Source: JAEUMG01 sp963805405
Lineage (GTDB): Bacteria; Pseudomonadota; Alphaproteobacteria; Rhizobiales; Aestuariivirgaceae
Length of the DNA stretch: 64,000 nt
Assembly (NCBI GenBank): GCA_963805405.1
Contig: CAWDUC010000020.1
Coordinates: forward strand, 434,001 to 498,000
Direction: 5' to 3'
Shown: piece after piece, positions 55,361 to 64,000 of the stretch
Layout of the letters: the number at the start of each line of letters is the position of its first letter
How positions within the stretch are numbered: the first letter of the stretch is position 1
The notes under the pieces: model-generated
What the model was told of the DNA's origin: nothing
The model's database searches: none
The model's input: only the letters and a program-made list of their open reading frames with translations
Program-made: the position numbers and the translations under genes

Positions 55361-56671
55361 TTAGGTAAATATGGTCTGCCCCGCAACGACCGTTTCGACC
55401 ATGCGCGCCTTCCAGCGTCCGATGCTCGAAGGGCGAGTTCTTGGATCGCGACCGCAAGACCGAATCTTCGACCTTCCAGGATTTCTGCAGGTCGGCGAGG
55501 GCGAAATCTGCGGGCGCGCCAGGGCTTAGCCGCCCGCATTCGAGACCCAGTATCCGTGCCGGCGCGACCGACATCGCTTCGATCAGCCGCGCCAAGCGGC
55601 ACGCCGGAATTGTGGTGAAGCGACAGCGCGGCCGAGAACATGGTCTCCAGGCCGATCGCGCCGAATTCGGCTTCGGCGAAGGGCAGCCGCTTGGTGTCGG
55701 CGCTCTGCGGATCGTGCGAAGAGACGATGACGTCGATCGAGCCGTCAGCGACGCCTTCGACCAGTGCGCGCGCGATCCTCTTCGCTGCGAAGCGGCGGCG
55801 AGAGTTTGAAGAAGGTGCGATAGGCGCCGATGTCGAGCTCGTTGAATGTCAGATGGTGGACCGAGACGCCGCAAGTCACCGGCAAGCCGCGCTGCTTGGC
55901 GGTGCGGATGACATCGAGCGATGTGCCGCAGGAGATCTGCGCGGCGTGATAGCGCGCGCCCGTGAGTTCGACCAGGCGCAGGTCGCGCTCCAGCATGATC
56001 ACTTCAGCGGCGGCGGGGATGCCGGGAAGCCCCAACCGGCTCGCCGTTTCGCTGGCATTCATCACGCCCGATGCGAGTGTCGGCTCCTCGACATGCTGCA
56101 CGACGAGCATGTCAAAATCGTTGGCATAGGAGAGTGCGCGTCGAAACACGCGCGCATTGGCGACGGCCCGGTTGCCGTCGGTGACCGCAACGGCGCCAGC
56201 CTCTTTCAAGGCGCCGATCTCGGTCATCGATTCGCCGCCGAGACCCTTGGTCATTGCCGCCATCGGCGCCACGCGCACGATCGCCGTATCGCGGGCACGC
56301 CTGAGGATGAAATCGACTATAGCGGCGTCGTCGATCACCGGATTGGTGTTCGGCATGACGATCATCGTCGTCACGCCCCCGGCGGCCGCGGCTTCGGACG
56401 CCGTCGCCAGTGTTTCGCGATATTCGGCGCCCGGTTCGCCGGTGAAGACACGCATGTCGACGAGGCCCGGCATCAGGACCAGTCCGCGGCAATCGACGAT
56501 CGTCGTGCCGGCGCCGGCGTGCTGCGCCGTCACGCTGGGTCCAGCGGCGAGGATCCACCCGTCTTCGATGATGATTCCGCCAGCGCCATCAAGCCCCTGC
56601 GAAGGATCGACGAGCCGCGCATTGACATAGGCACGGCGGTTCGTGGCTGAGCGCGAGACGGGGGCCATCAT
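55361..56671 (-). CDS. pyrC: dihydroorotase-like protein, probably non-catalytic (PyrX type; several indels)
   Basis: MPGLVDMRVFTGEPGAEYRE is the family strand-1 region, but the HxH zinc ligands are replaced (RVF), and the later SDH motif reads SSHDP. The rest (VTTMIVMPNTNPVIDDAAIV, TDTKRLPFAEAEFGAIGLET-like block, GRLSPGAPADFALADL) is normal for the long dihydroorotase class. Breaks lie near 55,800, 55,600 and 55,400; joined length is about 435 residues. Such non-catalytic partners form a complex with aspartate transcarbamoylase. The start overlaps the pyrB stop. A catalytic PyrC should be elsewhere in the genome. Confidence 0.88.
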
Positions 56672-57631
56672 GCGTTGGCTCCGCCCGGAAGGTTTCGCGC
56701 GAGTGCATCGAGCACGGCCATGCGCACGGCCACGCCCATTTCTACCTGTTCCCGGATGACCGATTGGCTACCGTCGGCAACATTCGAGTCGATCTCAACG
56801 CCACGATTCATCGGGCCCGGATGCATGACCAGCGCGTCGGGCTTGGCAAAGCCGAGCTTCTCCTCGTTAAGGCCGAAGAAGCGGTAATATTCACGCTTGC
56901 GAGGGCACGAAGGCGCCGCTCATCCGCTCGAGTTGCAATCGCAGCATCATGACGACGTCGGCGCCGTCGAGCCCGTCGCGCATATTGCGATGAACCTCGA
57001 CTCCGAAATTGGCGATGCCAGTCGGCAACAAGGTGGAGGGCGCCACGACCCGAACCTGAACGCCCAATTTGTTGAGCAAATGGATGTTCGACCGGGCGAC
57101 GCGGGAGTGCAGGACGTCACCGCATATCGCGACGATAAGGCCTTCGATGCGGCCTTTGCGCCTGCGGATGGTCAGCGCGTCGAGCAAGGCCTGGGTGGGA
57201 TGTTCATGCTGGCCGTCGCCGGCATTGACCACGGCGCAGGAGACTTTCTGCGCCAGGAGTTCGACCGCGCCGGAGCTCTGGTGACGAACCACAAGGATAT
57301 CCGGGTGCATGGCGTTGAGCGTCATGGCGGTATCGAGAAGTGTTTCGCCCTTGGACACGGCAGATGTCGAAACTGCCATGTTCATGACATCGGCGCCGAG
57401 ACGCTTGCCGGCGATCTCGAATGAGCTCTGGGTGCGGGTCGAGGCTTCGAAGAAAAGATTGATCTGAGTGCGGCCGCCGAGAACCGCGTGGCGTTTCTCG
57501 ATCTGGTGATTCACCTCGACATAGCGTTCGCCCAAATCGAGCAGTGCCACGATCTCCTGGCTCGACATTTCCTCGATGCCGAGCAGGTGCAGCCCTTTGA
57601 GAAGGCGAGGGGGACGGGTGGGGGATGTCAT
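56668..57631 (-). CDS. pyrB: aspartate carbamoyltransferase catalytic subunit (one indel)
   Basis: FFEASTRTQSSFEIAGKRLG is the carbamoyl-phosphate S-T-R-T motif and VVNAGDGQHEHPTQALLDAL the aspartate-side motif. Near 56,905 one extra base moves the frame, which continues REYYRFFGLNEEKLGFAKPD and HPGPMNRGVEID to the stop at 56668. About 321 residues joined, normal. It forms carbamoyl-aspartate in pyrimidine synthesis. ATG at 57631 (MTSPTRPPRLLKGLHLLGIE) is preferred. Stop and pyrC start overlap (TGATG), as in other PyrB-PyrX pairs. Confidence 0.95.
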
Positions 57632-57694
57632 TAAAAGCCACTGTCTAGGGGCGTTGCCCCGACACTGCAAGCGGCTGCATTCGCCTGTGGGTAA

Positions 57695-58618
57695 CTAACC
57701 GGCAATGGTCATGATTAACGGGATGGTGATCGCCGCGCAGAGAACCTGCAAGGTGAGGATATTGGCGACCAATGGCGCATCGCCGCCCATCTGCTTGGCG
57801 AGGATATAGGCGCCCGAGCCGGTGGGGACGGAGCCCGACAGGATGGCGATGGCTGCAACCGGGCCGGTGACGCCGAACAGCCAGAGCCAGGCAGCGAAAA
57901 GGGCCGGCATCAGCAGCAGTTTCAGGGCCGTGGCGGCTATGACCGGGCGCTTTGCGGCCACCGCCTGGTCGAGCCGCAGGCCGGCACCGACCGCCAGGAG
58001 AGCGAGGCCCAATGAACCGCGCCCGACCATGTCCAGCACCGTGTAACCGAGGCCGGGCAAGGGGAGGCCGGTAAACTTGAACAGGACGCCGCCAACGGAG
58101 GAGAGAACGAAGGGGTTCCGCAAAATCGAGAGCGCAACATCCCTGGCAGCTGGTTTGCGGCCGGAAGCGTAATGCGCGAGCACGGCAACATTGACCACAT
58201 TGAGAAGGGGGATCATCGCTGCCGCGCTGAGACCCCCAAGGGCGATGGCGTCGTTGCCAAAGTAGATCGGGATGAGGGCGAGCGCGATGAAGGTGTGCCA
58301 GCGCGTGGCACCCTGAAAGAGGCTGGTAAAAGCGGGACCATCCATGGCGAGCGCGCGGCAAAGCCACGGGCGCACCGCGAGCAGAAGGACGAACATGGTC
58401 GAGATGGCGAACATCATCGCCGCGCCCATGCTCCAAACCGGAATATGCGAGAAATCGGCGGCGGCGATTTCCTTGAAGATGATCGCCGGGAACAGGACGT
58501 AGTAGCAAATCTGATCGACACCCAGCCAATGATGGTCGTCGATGAAGCGCGACCGGCGCAGCAGGTAGCCCACGAGTATCACGATGAAGACCGGGAACAG
58601 CGCGACGAAGGCGTTCAT
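57695..58618 (-). CDS. AEC-family (auxin efflux carrier-like) permease
   Basis: 307 intact residues, about ten transmembrane helices: FVALFPVFIVILVGYLLRRS, the broken-helix region GATRWHTFIALALIPIYFGN and the C-terminal half with GSGAYILAKQMGGDAPLVAN. AEC permeases move organic anions. ATG at 58618 overlaps the stop of the first AEC gene (ATGA). Its substrate is unknown. It is the last gene of the leftward cobalamin series. Confidence 0.88.
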   Translation of the reverse strand: MNAFVALFPVFIVILVGYLLRRSRFIDDHHWLGVDQICYYVLFPAIIFKEIAAADFSHIPVWSMGAAMMFAISTMFVLLLAVRPWLCRALAMDGPAFTSLFQGATRWHTFIALALIPIYFGNDAIALGGLSAAAMIPLLNVVNVAVLAHYASGRKPAARDVALSILRNPFVLSSVGGVLFKFTGLPLPGLGYTVLDMVGRGSLGLALLAVGAGLRLDQAVAAKRPVIAATALKLLLMPALFAAWLWLFGVTGPVAAIAILSGSVPTGSGAYILAKQMGGDAPLVANILTLQVLCAAITIPLIMTIAG

Positions 58619-59553
58619 TTCACGCTTTCCGCGAAGACGATGAGAAGCGGGATGGTGACGACGCGAAAGCAGCGTTTGCAGCGTGACGGTGGTTGCGACC
58701 AATATCGCGTCGCCGCCCATTTGCCGGGCCAGCACATAGGCGCTCATGGCGGTGGGAACGCCCGCGCAAACCATGCAGGCGACGACCGCCGGGCCGGAAA
58801 TGCCGGATATCGAAATCCAGGCAAAGACGATCATCGGCATGCCGAGAAGCTTCAGGCCCGTGCCAAGCCAGACGGCCGGGGATGGGCGCCGCGCCTCTTC
58901 GGCATGCAATCCGGCGCCGACCATCAACAGGCCGGTGCCGATCGCCGCACCACCGAGCATGTGCAATCCGGTCATCATCGGGCTCGTAAATGGGAATCCC
59001 GATGAGATTGATAGCGAGACCAATAGCGGTTGCCCAGATGAAGGGATTGCGAAACACCACGAAGGCGGTCTGCTTGTAGGTGAGCTGGCGTGCGCCCGCA
59101 TTGCGCGCAATGACGGCCACGTTGACGATATTGGCGATCGGCACGAGGATCGCCATGATGATGGCGACGAGTGCCACGCCCTCACTGCCATAGAGCTTGT
59201 CGAGGATTGGCAGGGCGATGAAACCGTTCCACCGCGTCGAATTCTGAAACAGCGAGCTGTAGGAGGCGCCGTTGATGTTCGAGCGCCCGCATGATCGGAA
59301 GGCGAAGTGCCAACAGCGCTCCCGCCATCGTGGCGAAGGCAAGCGCCATGGTGAAGGTGATAGAGGCGAGCGGAAGCGAGGCGAGATCGGCTTCGATCAG
59401 CGTTTCCGACAGGAGCGCCGGGAAGAAGACCCAGTAGCCCAAGAGTTCGACGCCGCGCCACATGTCTTCCGGCACGACGTTGCGCCAACGCAATATGAAG
59501 CCGAGGCCGATCAGCACGAAAATCGGCAACAGGCTCTCGACCGCGGCGATCAT
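58615..59553 (-). CDS. AEC-family permease, first of a tandem pair (about three indels)
   Basis: MIAAVESLLPIFVLIGLGFI, then after breaks near 59,270, 58,990 and 58,650 the blocks SSLFQNSTRWNGFIALPILD, GLHMLGGAAIGTGLLMVGAG, SAYVLARQMGGDAILVATTV and VFAESVK stop. About 312 residues. It is a diverged tandem paralog of the next gene. ATG 59553 overlaps the cobJ stop as ATGA, so it is translationally coupled to the corrin-ring genes. Confidence 0.85.
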
Positions 59554-61295
59554 CCGTCTGTCCGCTTCGCTGCATAACCACGCGGCGTATAGGCGTAGAC
59601 GTTTCCGTCGCCGCGCCGGAAAGCGCGCGATTGGGAGGAGCCGACCATGACGAGTGTCAGCATATCGACCACTTCGGCACGGAACTCGCCCAGGGGAACG
59701 ATCGTGACCTTCTCGTCCTTGCGGCCGAGATTAGAGGCGATGATGACCGGCGTATCGGGCGGGCGATGTCGGGACAGGATCGCCATGGCGCGCTCGATTT
59801 GATCGCGGCGTTTGAGCGAGCGGGGATTGTAGAAGGCGATGACGAAATCACCCTCGGCCGCGGCATGGAGCCGTTTCTCGATCGCCGGCCACGGCGTGAG
59901 AAGGTCGGAGAGCGAGATGCAGCAGAAATCATGCCCGATCATCGCGCCGGCCTTGGCAGCCGCGGCCTGGAACGCCGAGATGCCGGGGAGGACCTCGACG
60001 TCGATGCGGTTGGGTTCTAGCTCGATCACCTCATAGACGAGCGCCGCCATCGCATAGATGCCGGCATCGCCGGAGCAGAGAAGGGCGACGTGCTTGCCTT
60101 CCTTTGCGAGCGCGATGGCATGGCGAACGCGGACTTCTTCCTCGCCGAGCGCGAAATTGTGAAGCGTCTGGTTGGTAAGCTGATCGGCGGCAAGATCGAG
60201 ATAGAGGCCATAGCCGACCCAGTCGGTCGCCCGCACAAGCTCGTGCTGCACGGCGGGCGTGCGCATGCTGCGATCGCCAGGGCCGAGTCCGATAACGGCA
60301 AGGCGCCCGCGCGACCGCCCTGCAAGGTCCAGGATGGGGCTGCGGCGACCGTGCAATTGCGCAGGTGGCGCGCCTGCTTTTCGTCTTTGCGACGATCAAT
60401 TCGGAGTCAGGCCCTGCGGCGGCCAGCGCGGCGGCTTCGGCGACGCTTGGCGTTCCGGTTTCCTGGCGCACGATTTCGGAAGGATTGGCGATGCGGTGCG
60501 ACTGCTGCGCAAGCTCTTCCGCCGTGAAGAACGTTACAAATTCGCGGCCGTGAAGGCGTGTGATTGCCGGTTCATCTTGCTTGATGTCAATCGAGGCGTA
60601 GCAGGCGACGGCGTTGGGCGAGAGACTGTTGGCTTGCAAGGTCTGATGCGACAAGGTCGGCGCACTTCGCTGCGGGGCCGTACCGCGTTCGCAGCCGACG
60701 CCGACGGCGAGGGTCGCCGGGATGAAAGACGAGATGAGTCGGCCGAGCCCGCGAGACGCCGCTCGGTGATGGTGATGCGTAGAGAGCGCCTGTCATCCTG
60801 CGGCAGGGTGGAGAGCCACGGCGCGCTACCTTCAATCCTGACCTTTTCCCCGTCTAGCAGCGCGACGGCGAAATCCTTGTAGTCCTCGGGGTTCGACAGG
60901 ATGATAGCCGTGCGGCGGATCGTCGAGCGCGATGCCGAATTGAGCTTCTGTCGCGGTGCCGCCGGCACGGGTGCCGCCGATCGCTTCGGCAATCCGCGAG
61001 GCGAGCGCTACGGCGCCATGATTGAGGCCGAGGAGGGGAATCGCAAAGCGGCCGTCATTCGTGACCGACACGACGGGTGGATCGGTATATTTGTTGTCGA
61101 GCAGTGGCGCGAGCGCGCGGATGAGAATGGGCGGCGGCAAGACCGCGATGATCGGCCGCTCGTCGCGGAACGCCGTCTGCAGTGAACCGATCAGCGCGCC
61201 GTCGGCATAAGCGATGACGTCGCCATTACATGCATTCGGCAATGCGCGCAGCGAGCGAGGCCGCGCCATCGCGCGGCGAATATCGCCGGCCGCAT
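59550..61295 (-). CDS. cobJ: CbiG-like/CobJ fusion: precorrin-3B C17-methyltransferase (several indels)
   Basis: The N-terminal half has CbiG blocks (ILIRALAPLLDNKYTDPPVV, IPLLGLNHGAVALASRIAEA, VEEGSAPWL-like strand, VACYASIDIKQDEPAI, IANPSEIVRQETGTPSVAEA); the C-terminal half is the SAM methyltransferase CobJ (GRLAVIGLGPGDRSMRTPAV, LLCSGDAGIYAMAALVYEVI, VLPGISAFQAAAAKAGAMIG). About 580 residues joined; at least four breaks lie between 60,350 and 61,280. CobJ contracts the corrin ring while methylating C17. ATG 61295 shares TGATG with the cobI stop; ATG 61269 is an alternative. Confidence 0.9.
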
Positions 61296-61996
61296 CACCA
61301 CTTCTCGCTGCCCTTGTAAATCAGGATAGTCGAGAAATAAGGTCGCTCGCCTTCGGGCAGTTGTTCGAGCGGTGTAATGCGCTCATCGTCGCGCGTGGCG
61401 CGTTCGACGATGAAGGCGCGATCGGCAAGGCCGAGGCGATCGCAGAACGCCGCGAATTTTGTCGAAATGCTTGCCGACCTTGATGATGGCGGCGGCATCG
61501 GCCGTAGCGATCTCGGCCTTGAGCTGCTCCTCGGCCAATGGCGCGGGGATCACCTTCAGCAGGTCATTGCGGGCGGCGAGGGGACGTCCGATCGCGGCAG
61601 CGCAGGCGGTGAGCGATGATGACGCCGCGGCACGACGGTGATTTCGTGAGTCTTTTCAAGGCGTTCATGCAGATACATGAAGCTGCCATAGAAGAAGGGA
61701 TCGCCCTCGCAGAGAAAGGCGACATCGCGGCCGGCATCGAGATGGGCGGCGATGAGGCGGACGGACTCGTCATAGGCATCGCGCGCCGGCTCGCGCTCGG
61801 TGCGCATCGGGATGGGAAGCGGCAGTTCGATCGCGTCCTCGGGGATGAAGGGGGCGGCGATGCTGCGCGCGAGGCTGTCGCCGCCATTCGCCGCCGGGTA
61901 GGCGATGACCGGCACCTGGCCGATGATCCGCCAGGCCTTGATGGTCATGAGTTCGGGATCGCCGGGCCCGACGCCGAGGCCGTAAAGCGTGCTCAT
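61295..61996 (-). CDS. cobI: precorrin-2 C20-methyltransferase (about two indels)
   Basis: Starts MSTLYGLGVGPGDPELMTIK, continues DVAFLCEGDPFFYGSFMYLH, and after breaks near 61,625 and 61,450 SLTACAAAIGRPLAARNDLL, AAAIIKVGKHFDKI and LPEGERPYFSTILIYKGSEK. About 233 residues joined, normal. It methylates precorrin-2 at C20 using SAM. ATG 61996 overlaps the cobL stop as ATGA. Confidence 0.93.
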
Positions 61997-63204
61997 GGCT
62001 TGGTCGCCCGCCATTGCAGGACGGACATGCGGGGTTTCAGCGCGCGCAGGTCGTCCGACCTTGCTCAAGACCGACACATCGATGCGCACGAGATCGCCGC
62101 CGTGCTTCTCCTGGAGGTCGATGACATGCAATTCGCCTTCAAGCGTGACGACATTGCCGACCATGCGGCCACCGGGTTTGAGCGCCTCCCACGAAGTCTC
62201 GAAAACGCCAGGATCGCCCATGCCGCCGCCGATGAAGACGGCATCCGGTCGCTCGAGCCCGGCAAGTGCATCGGGCGCCGCGCCCGCGACGATATTGATC
62301 CGCGGCGCGCCGAGACGGTCGGCATTTTCGGCCAGCATGCTCAAGCCGATCTTCGTCGCGTTCGAAGCGATGGCGCGGGCGCCACGCGCGGCGCGCATCC
62401 ATTCGATGGCGATCGAGCCGCAGCCGGCGCCGACATCCCACAACAGCGCATCCGGCGTCGGGCCTAGCGCTGCGAGTGTGGCGGCGCGCACCTCGCGCTT
62501 GGTGAGCTGGCCGTCATGCTCGATAGGCGTCATCAGGAAGGCCGGGCATGCGCGGCAGGAGCGCTGCGCCGGCGTCTGCAATGCATTCGATGCCAATCGT
62601 GTTGAGATCGGAATAGGGACATCGCTGAAAGTCAGCCGGCATGGAGGCTCGACTGCCGCTTCGCCGGGGCCGCCCATGTTCTCGAGCACGATGATACGGC
62701 TTTGGCCGAAGCCGCGCGCGACCAGCCGGCGCGCGACGTCAGCGACGGTCGCACCATTTTCTGTAAGGGCAATGAGGCGAACGCCCGGCTGGATGAAGGC
62801 TTCGATCTGCGCCGCCGGGCGGCCGTGCAAGGTGAGTGTGTCGCAGTCGGGCAGGGACCATCCGAGCCGCGCCGCGGCGAGGCTGAAGGCCGAAATATGC
62901 GGGATGATCTCAACCTCGTCGACGGGCGTGAGTTCCAGAACTTTGCGTGCCACGCCGTAGTTCGACGGATCGCCGGTCGCGAGGAGCACGGTCTTGCGCC
63001 CGCGCAGTCGCTTGATCTGGGTCGACGACCGCGCTGAAGGGCTGCGGCCATTCGTGCCTGATCGCACGTCGTCCGGGGCGTCAGTGCCAGAAGGCGGTCG
63101 GTGCCGACAATGACATCGGCCTGCTGCACGATGAGCTTGGCGCGCGCCGAAAGCCATCATAGCCGTCCTCGCCCATGCCGATGATCGTGAGCCATTTGCG
63201 TCAT
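61993..63204 (-). CDS. cobL: precorrin-6Y C5,15-methyltransferase (CbiE-CbiT fusion; about three indels)
   Basis: The N-terminal CbiE part reads WLTIIGMGEDGYDG, VIVGTDRLLALTP, LLATGDPSNYGVARKVLELT; the C-terminal CbiT part DALLWDVGAGCGSIAIEWMR, AVFIGGGMGD and GGRMVGNVVTLEGELHVIDL. Frames join if one A in CAAATGG (start region), one base near 63,145 and others near 63,040 and 62,060 are corrected; the true end reads LRALKPRMSVLQWRATKP. About 400 residues. It adds two methyls and removes the C12 acetate carboxyl. ATG 63204 overlaps the cobH stop. Confidence 0.92.
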
Positions 63205-63838
63205 GATGCCGCTGCGATCAGGAGTGCGTTGACGGCGGCGGCAGCCATGGCCGATCCGCCGCGCCGGCCCGGCAGGGTGAGATAGGGGATACCGCGCGGG
63301 TCGCGCAGCAGTTCGTCCTTGGCCTCGGCGGCGCCGACAAATCCGACCGGCAGCGCGATGATGGCGGCGGGACGCGGGGCGCCGGCGTCGAGATGCTCGA
63401 GCAGAGCAAAGAGTGCGGTCGGCGCGTTGCCGATGACGACGAGCGGCGCCGTCGAGATACGGCATCCAGAGTTCGACTGCCGCGGCCGAGCGCGTGGTCC
63501 TTTCCCTGATCCCGATCTCGCGCGCGGCAGGATCGTTCAGATGGCAATAGAGCCTGACGCCCGGCGGGAACCTCGATGCGATGATCCCGCTCTTCACCAT
63601 CTCGGCATCGGTCAAAATGGCAGTACCGGATTTCAGCGCCGCCGTGGCACGCGGGACGAAGTCATCCGAGATGCGCAACTCCGTCGCCACCTCGGGCATG
63701 CCGCAGGCATGGACGATGCGCTCGCGCGATTGCTGCGCGCTCGGCGGGAAGCAGCGAAATATCCGTCTCGGCGCGGATCGATTCGAAAGAGCGCGCATAG
63801 ATCGCGTCGGGATCGCGAAGATAGTCGAGCGCGGTCAT
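63201..63838 (-). CDS. cobH: precorrin-8X methylmutase (about two indels)
   Basis: DYLRDPDAIYARSFESIRAE begins the family; after a break near 63,740 CGMPEVATELRISDDFVPRA and AILTDAEMVKSGIIASRFPP follow; after another near 63,455 VIGNAPTALFALLEHLDAG, IALPVGFVGAAEAKDELLRD and the end AAAAVNALLIAAAS. About 212 residues. It moves a methyl from C11 to C12, yielding hydrogenobyrinate. ATG 63838 is the likely start; an ATG farther upstream (MPIIRLGPKS) is possible. Confidence 0.92.
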
Positions 63839-64000
63839 GTCTATCTTCAGGCTCTTCGGCCCCAAGCGGATGATCGGCATGCGGATAGGGCGCGTGGGTA
63901 TGGCCGTGTTCATGATCATGATCGTGGCCATGACCGTGGCTATGATGATGGCCGTGGCTGTGACTATGGCCGTGTCCCTGCAAAGGCTTGCCGCGCGCTG
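63839..64000 (-). CDS. His-rich C-terminal end of an upstream gene (partial)
   Basis: From the window edge a frame reads ARGKPLQGHGHSHSHGHHHS, then GHGHDHDHEHGHTHAPYPHA and DHPLG, a dense metal-binding tail of the kind seen on cobaltochelatase CbiX or CobW-type proteins in cobalamin clusters. At the C4 run 63860-63863 it either ends nearby (with one base more) or runs straight into the cobH frame (with one base fewer). So either a separate partial gene or a His-rich N-terminus of CobH; identity not settled. Confidence 0.5.

Noticed and set aside
1..64000. CRISPR arrays, insertion sequences, prophage genes, rRNA
   Set aside because: No regularly spaced repeats, transposase, integrase, phage structural genes or rRNA sequence found on reading both strands.

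Overview
The window looks like chromosomal DNA of a high-GC alphaproteobacterium, most likely of the Rhizobiales (Hyphomicrobiales). The reasons are the recG / sdhE-mfd divergent block, an ExoR-like Sel1 protein, DUF2259, DUF983 and DUF898 proteins, an aerobic-type cobalamin cluster with a CbiG-CobJ fusion, a dihydroorotase-like protein paired with pyrB, and tRNAs with encoded CCA ends. Genus cannot be set from the sequence alone.

Layout. 1-25,300 is accessory-rich: tRNA-Leu, many small, secreted or membrane proteins (two with a VHL-beta fold, one amidoligase next to a tiny zinc ribbon, a Gly/Val-repeat protein, a crystallin-like protein), cspA and rpsU, a CDF metal exporter, a serine hydrolase/PrnB-family pair, an AT-richer KAP-type NTPase gene, mgtE, and a patch (22,600-25,300) of ribbon-helix-helix regulators, a NodZ/FUT8-like glycosyltransferase and its decayed copy, closed by tRNA-Lys. 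25,561-37,000 is core: glmU-glmS (UDP-GlcNAc synthesis), a TPR-SPOR protein, DUF502, recG, sdhE, mfd. 37,000-48,300 holds an M48 protease/DUF898 pair, ilvD, an ExoR-like protein, an acyl-CoA carboxylase beta subunit, rimO, a Nudix hydrolase and chorismate mutase. 48,251-57,631 holds topA-rnr and pyrB-pyrC-plsY-dprA, all leftward. 57,695-64,000 is a leftward, tightly overlapping series cobH-cobL-cobI-cbiG/cobJ followed by two AEC-family permeases.

Quality caveat that shapes the whole annotation: many genes, including ones that should be essential (glmU, topA, pyrB), are broken by single-base indels, most of them net one-base insertions and some in homopolymers. They are dense after about 48 kb and nearly absent between 26 and 38 kb. 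I treat these as probable sequence errors and annotate each gene across its frameshifts; true pseudogenes are claimed only where sequence is also lost or duplicated (the glycosyltransferase and RHH remnants near 23.5-24.4 kb).

Most distinctive biology: two homologous divergent units (RHH gene, 86-bp gap, small gene with identical GGAGG-N5-ATG) whose inverted repeats straddle the RHH start codon; RHH reading frames that run with stop/start overlap into envelope-type genes; paired secreted VHL-beta proteins; the zinc-ribbon/amidoligase pair; and AEC permeases translationally coupled to corrin-ring synthesis.
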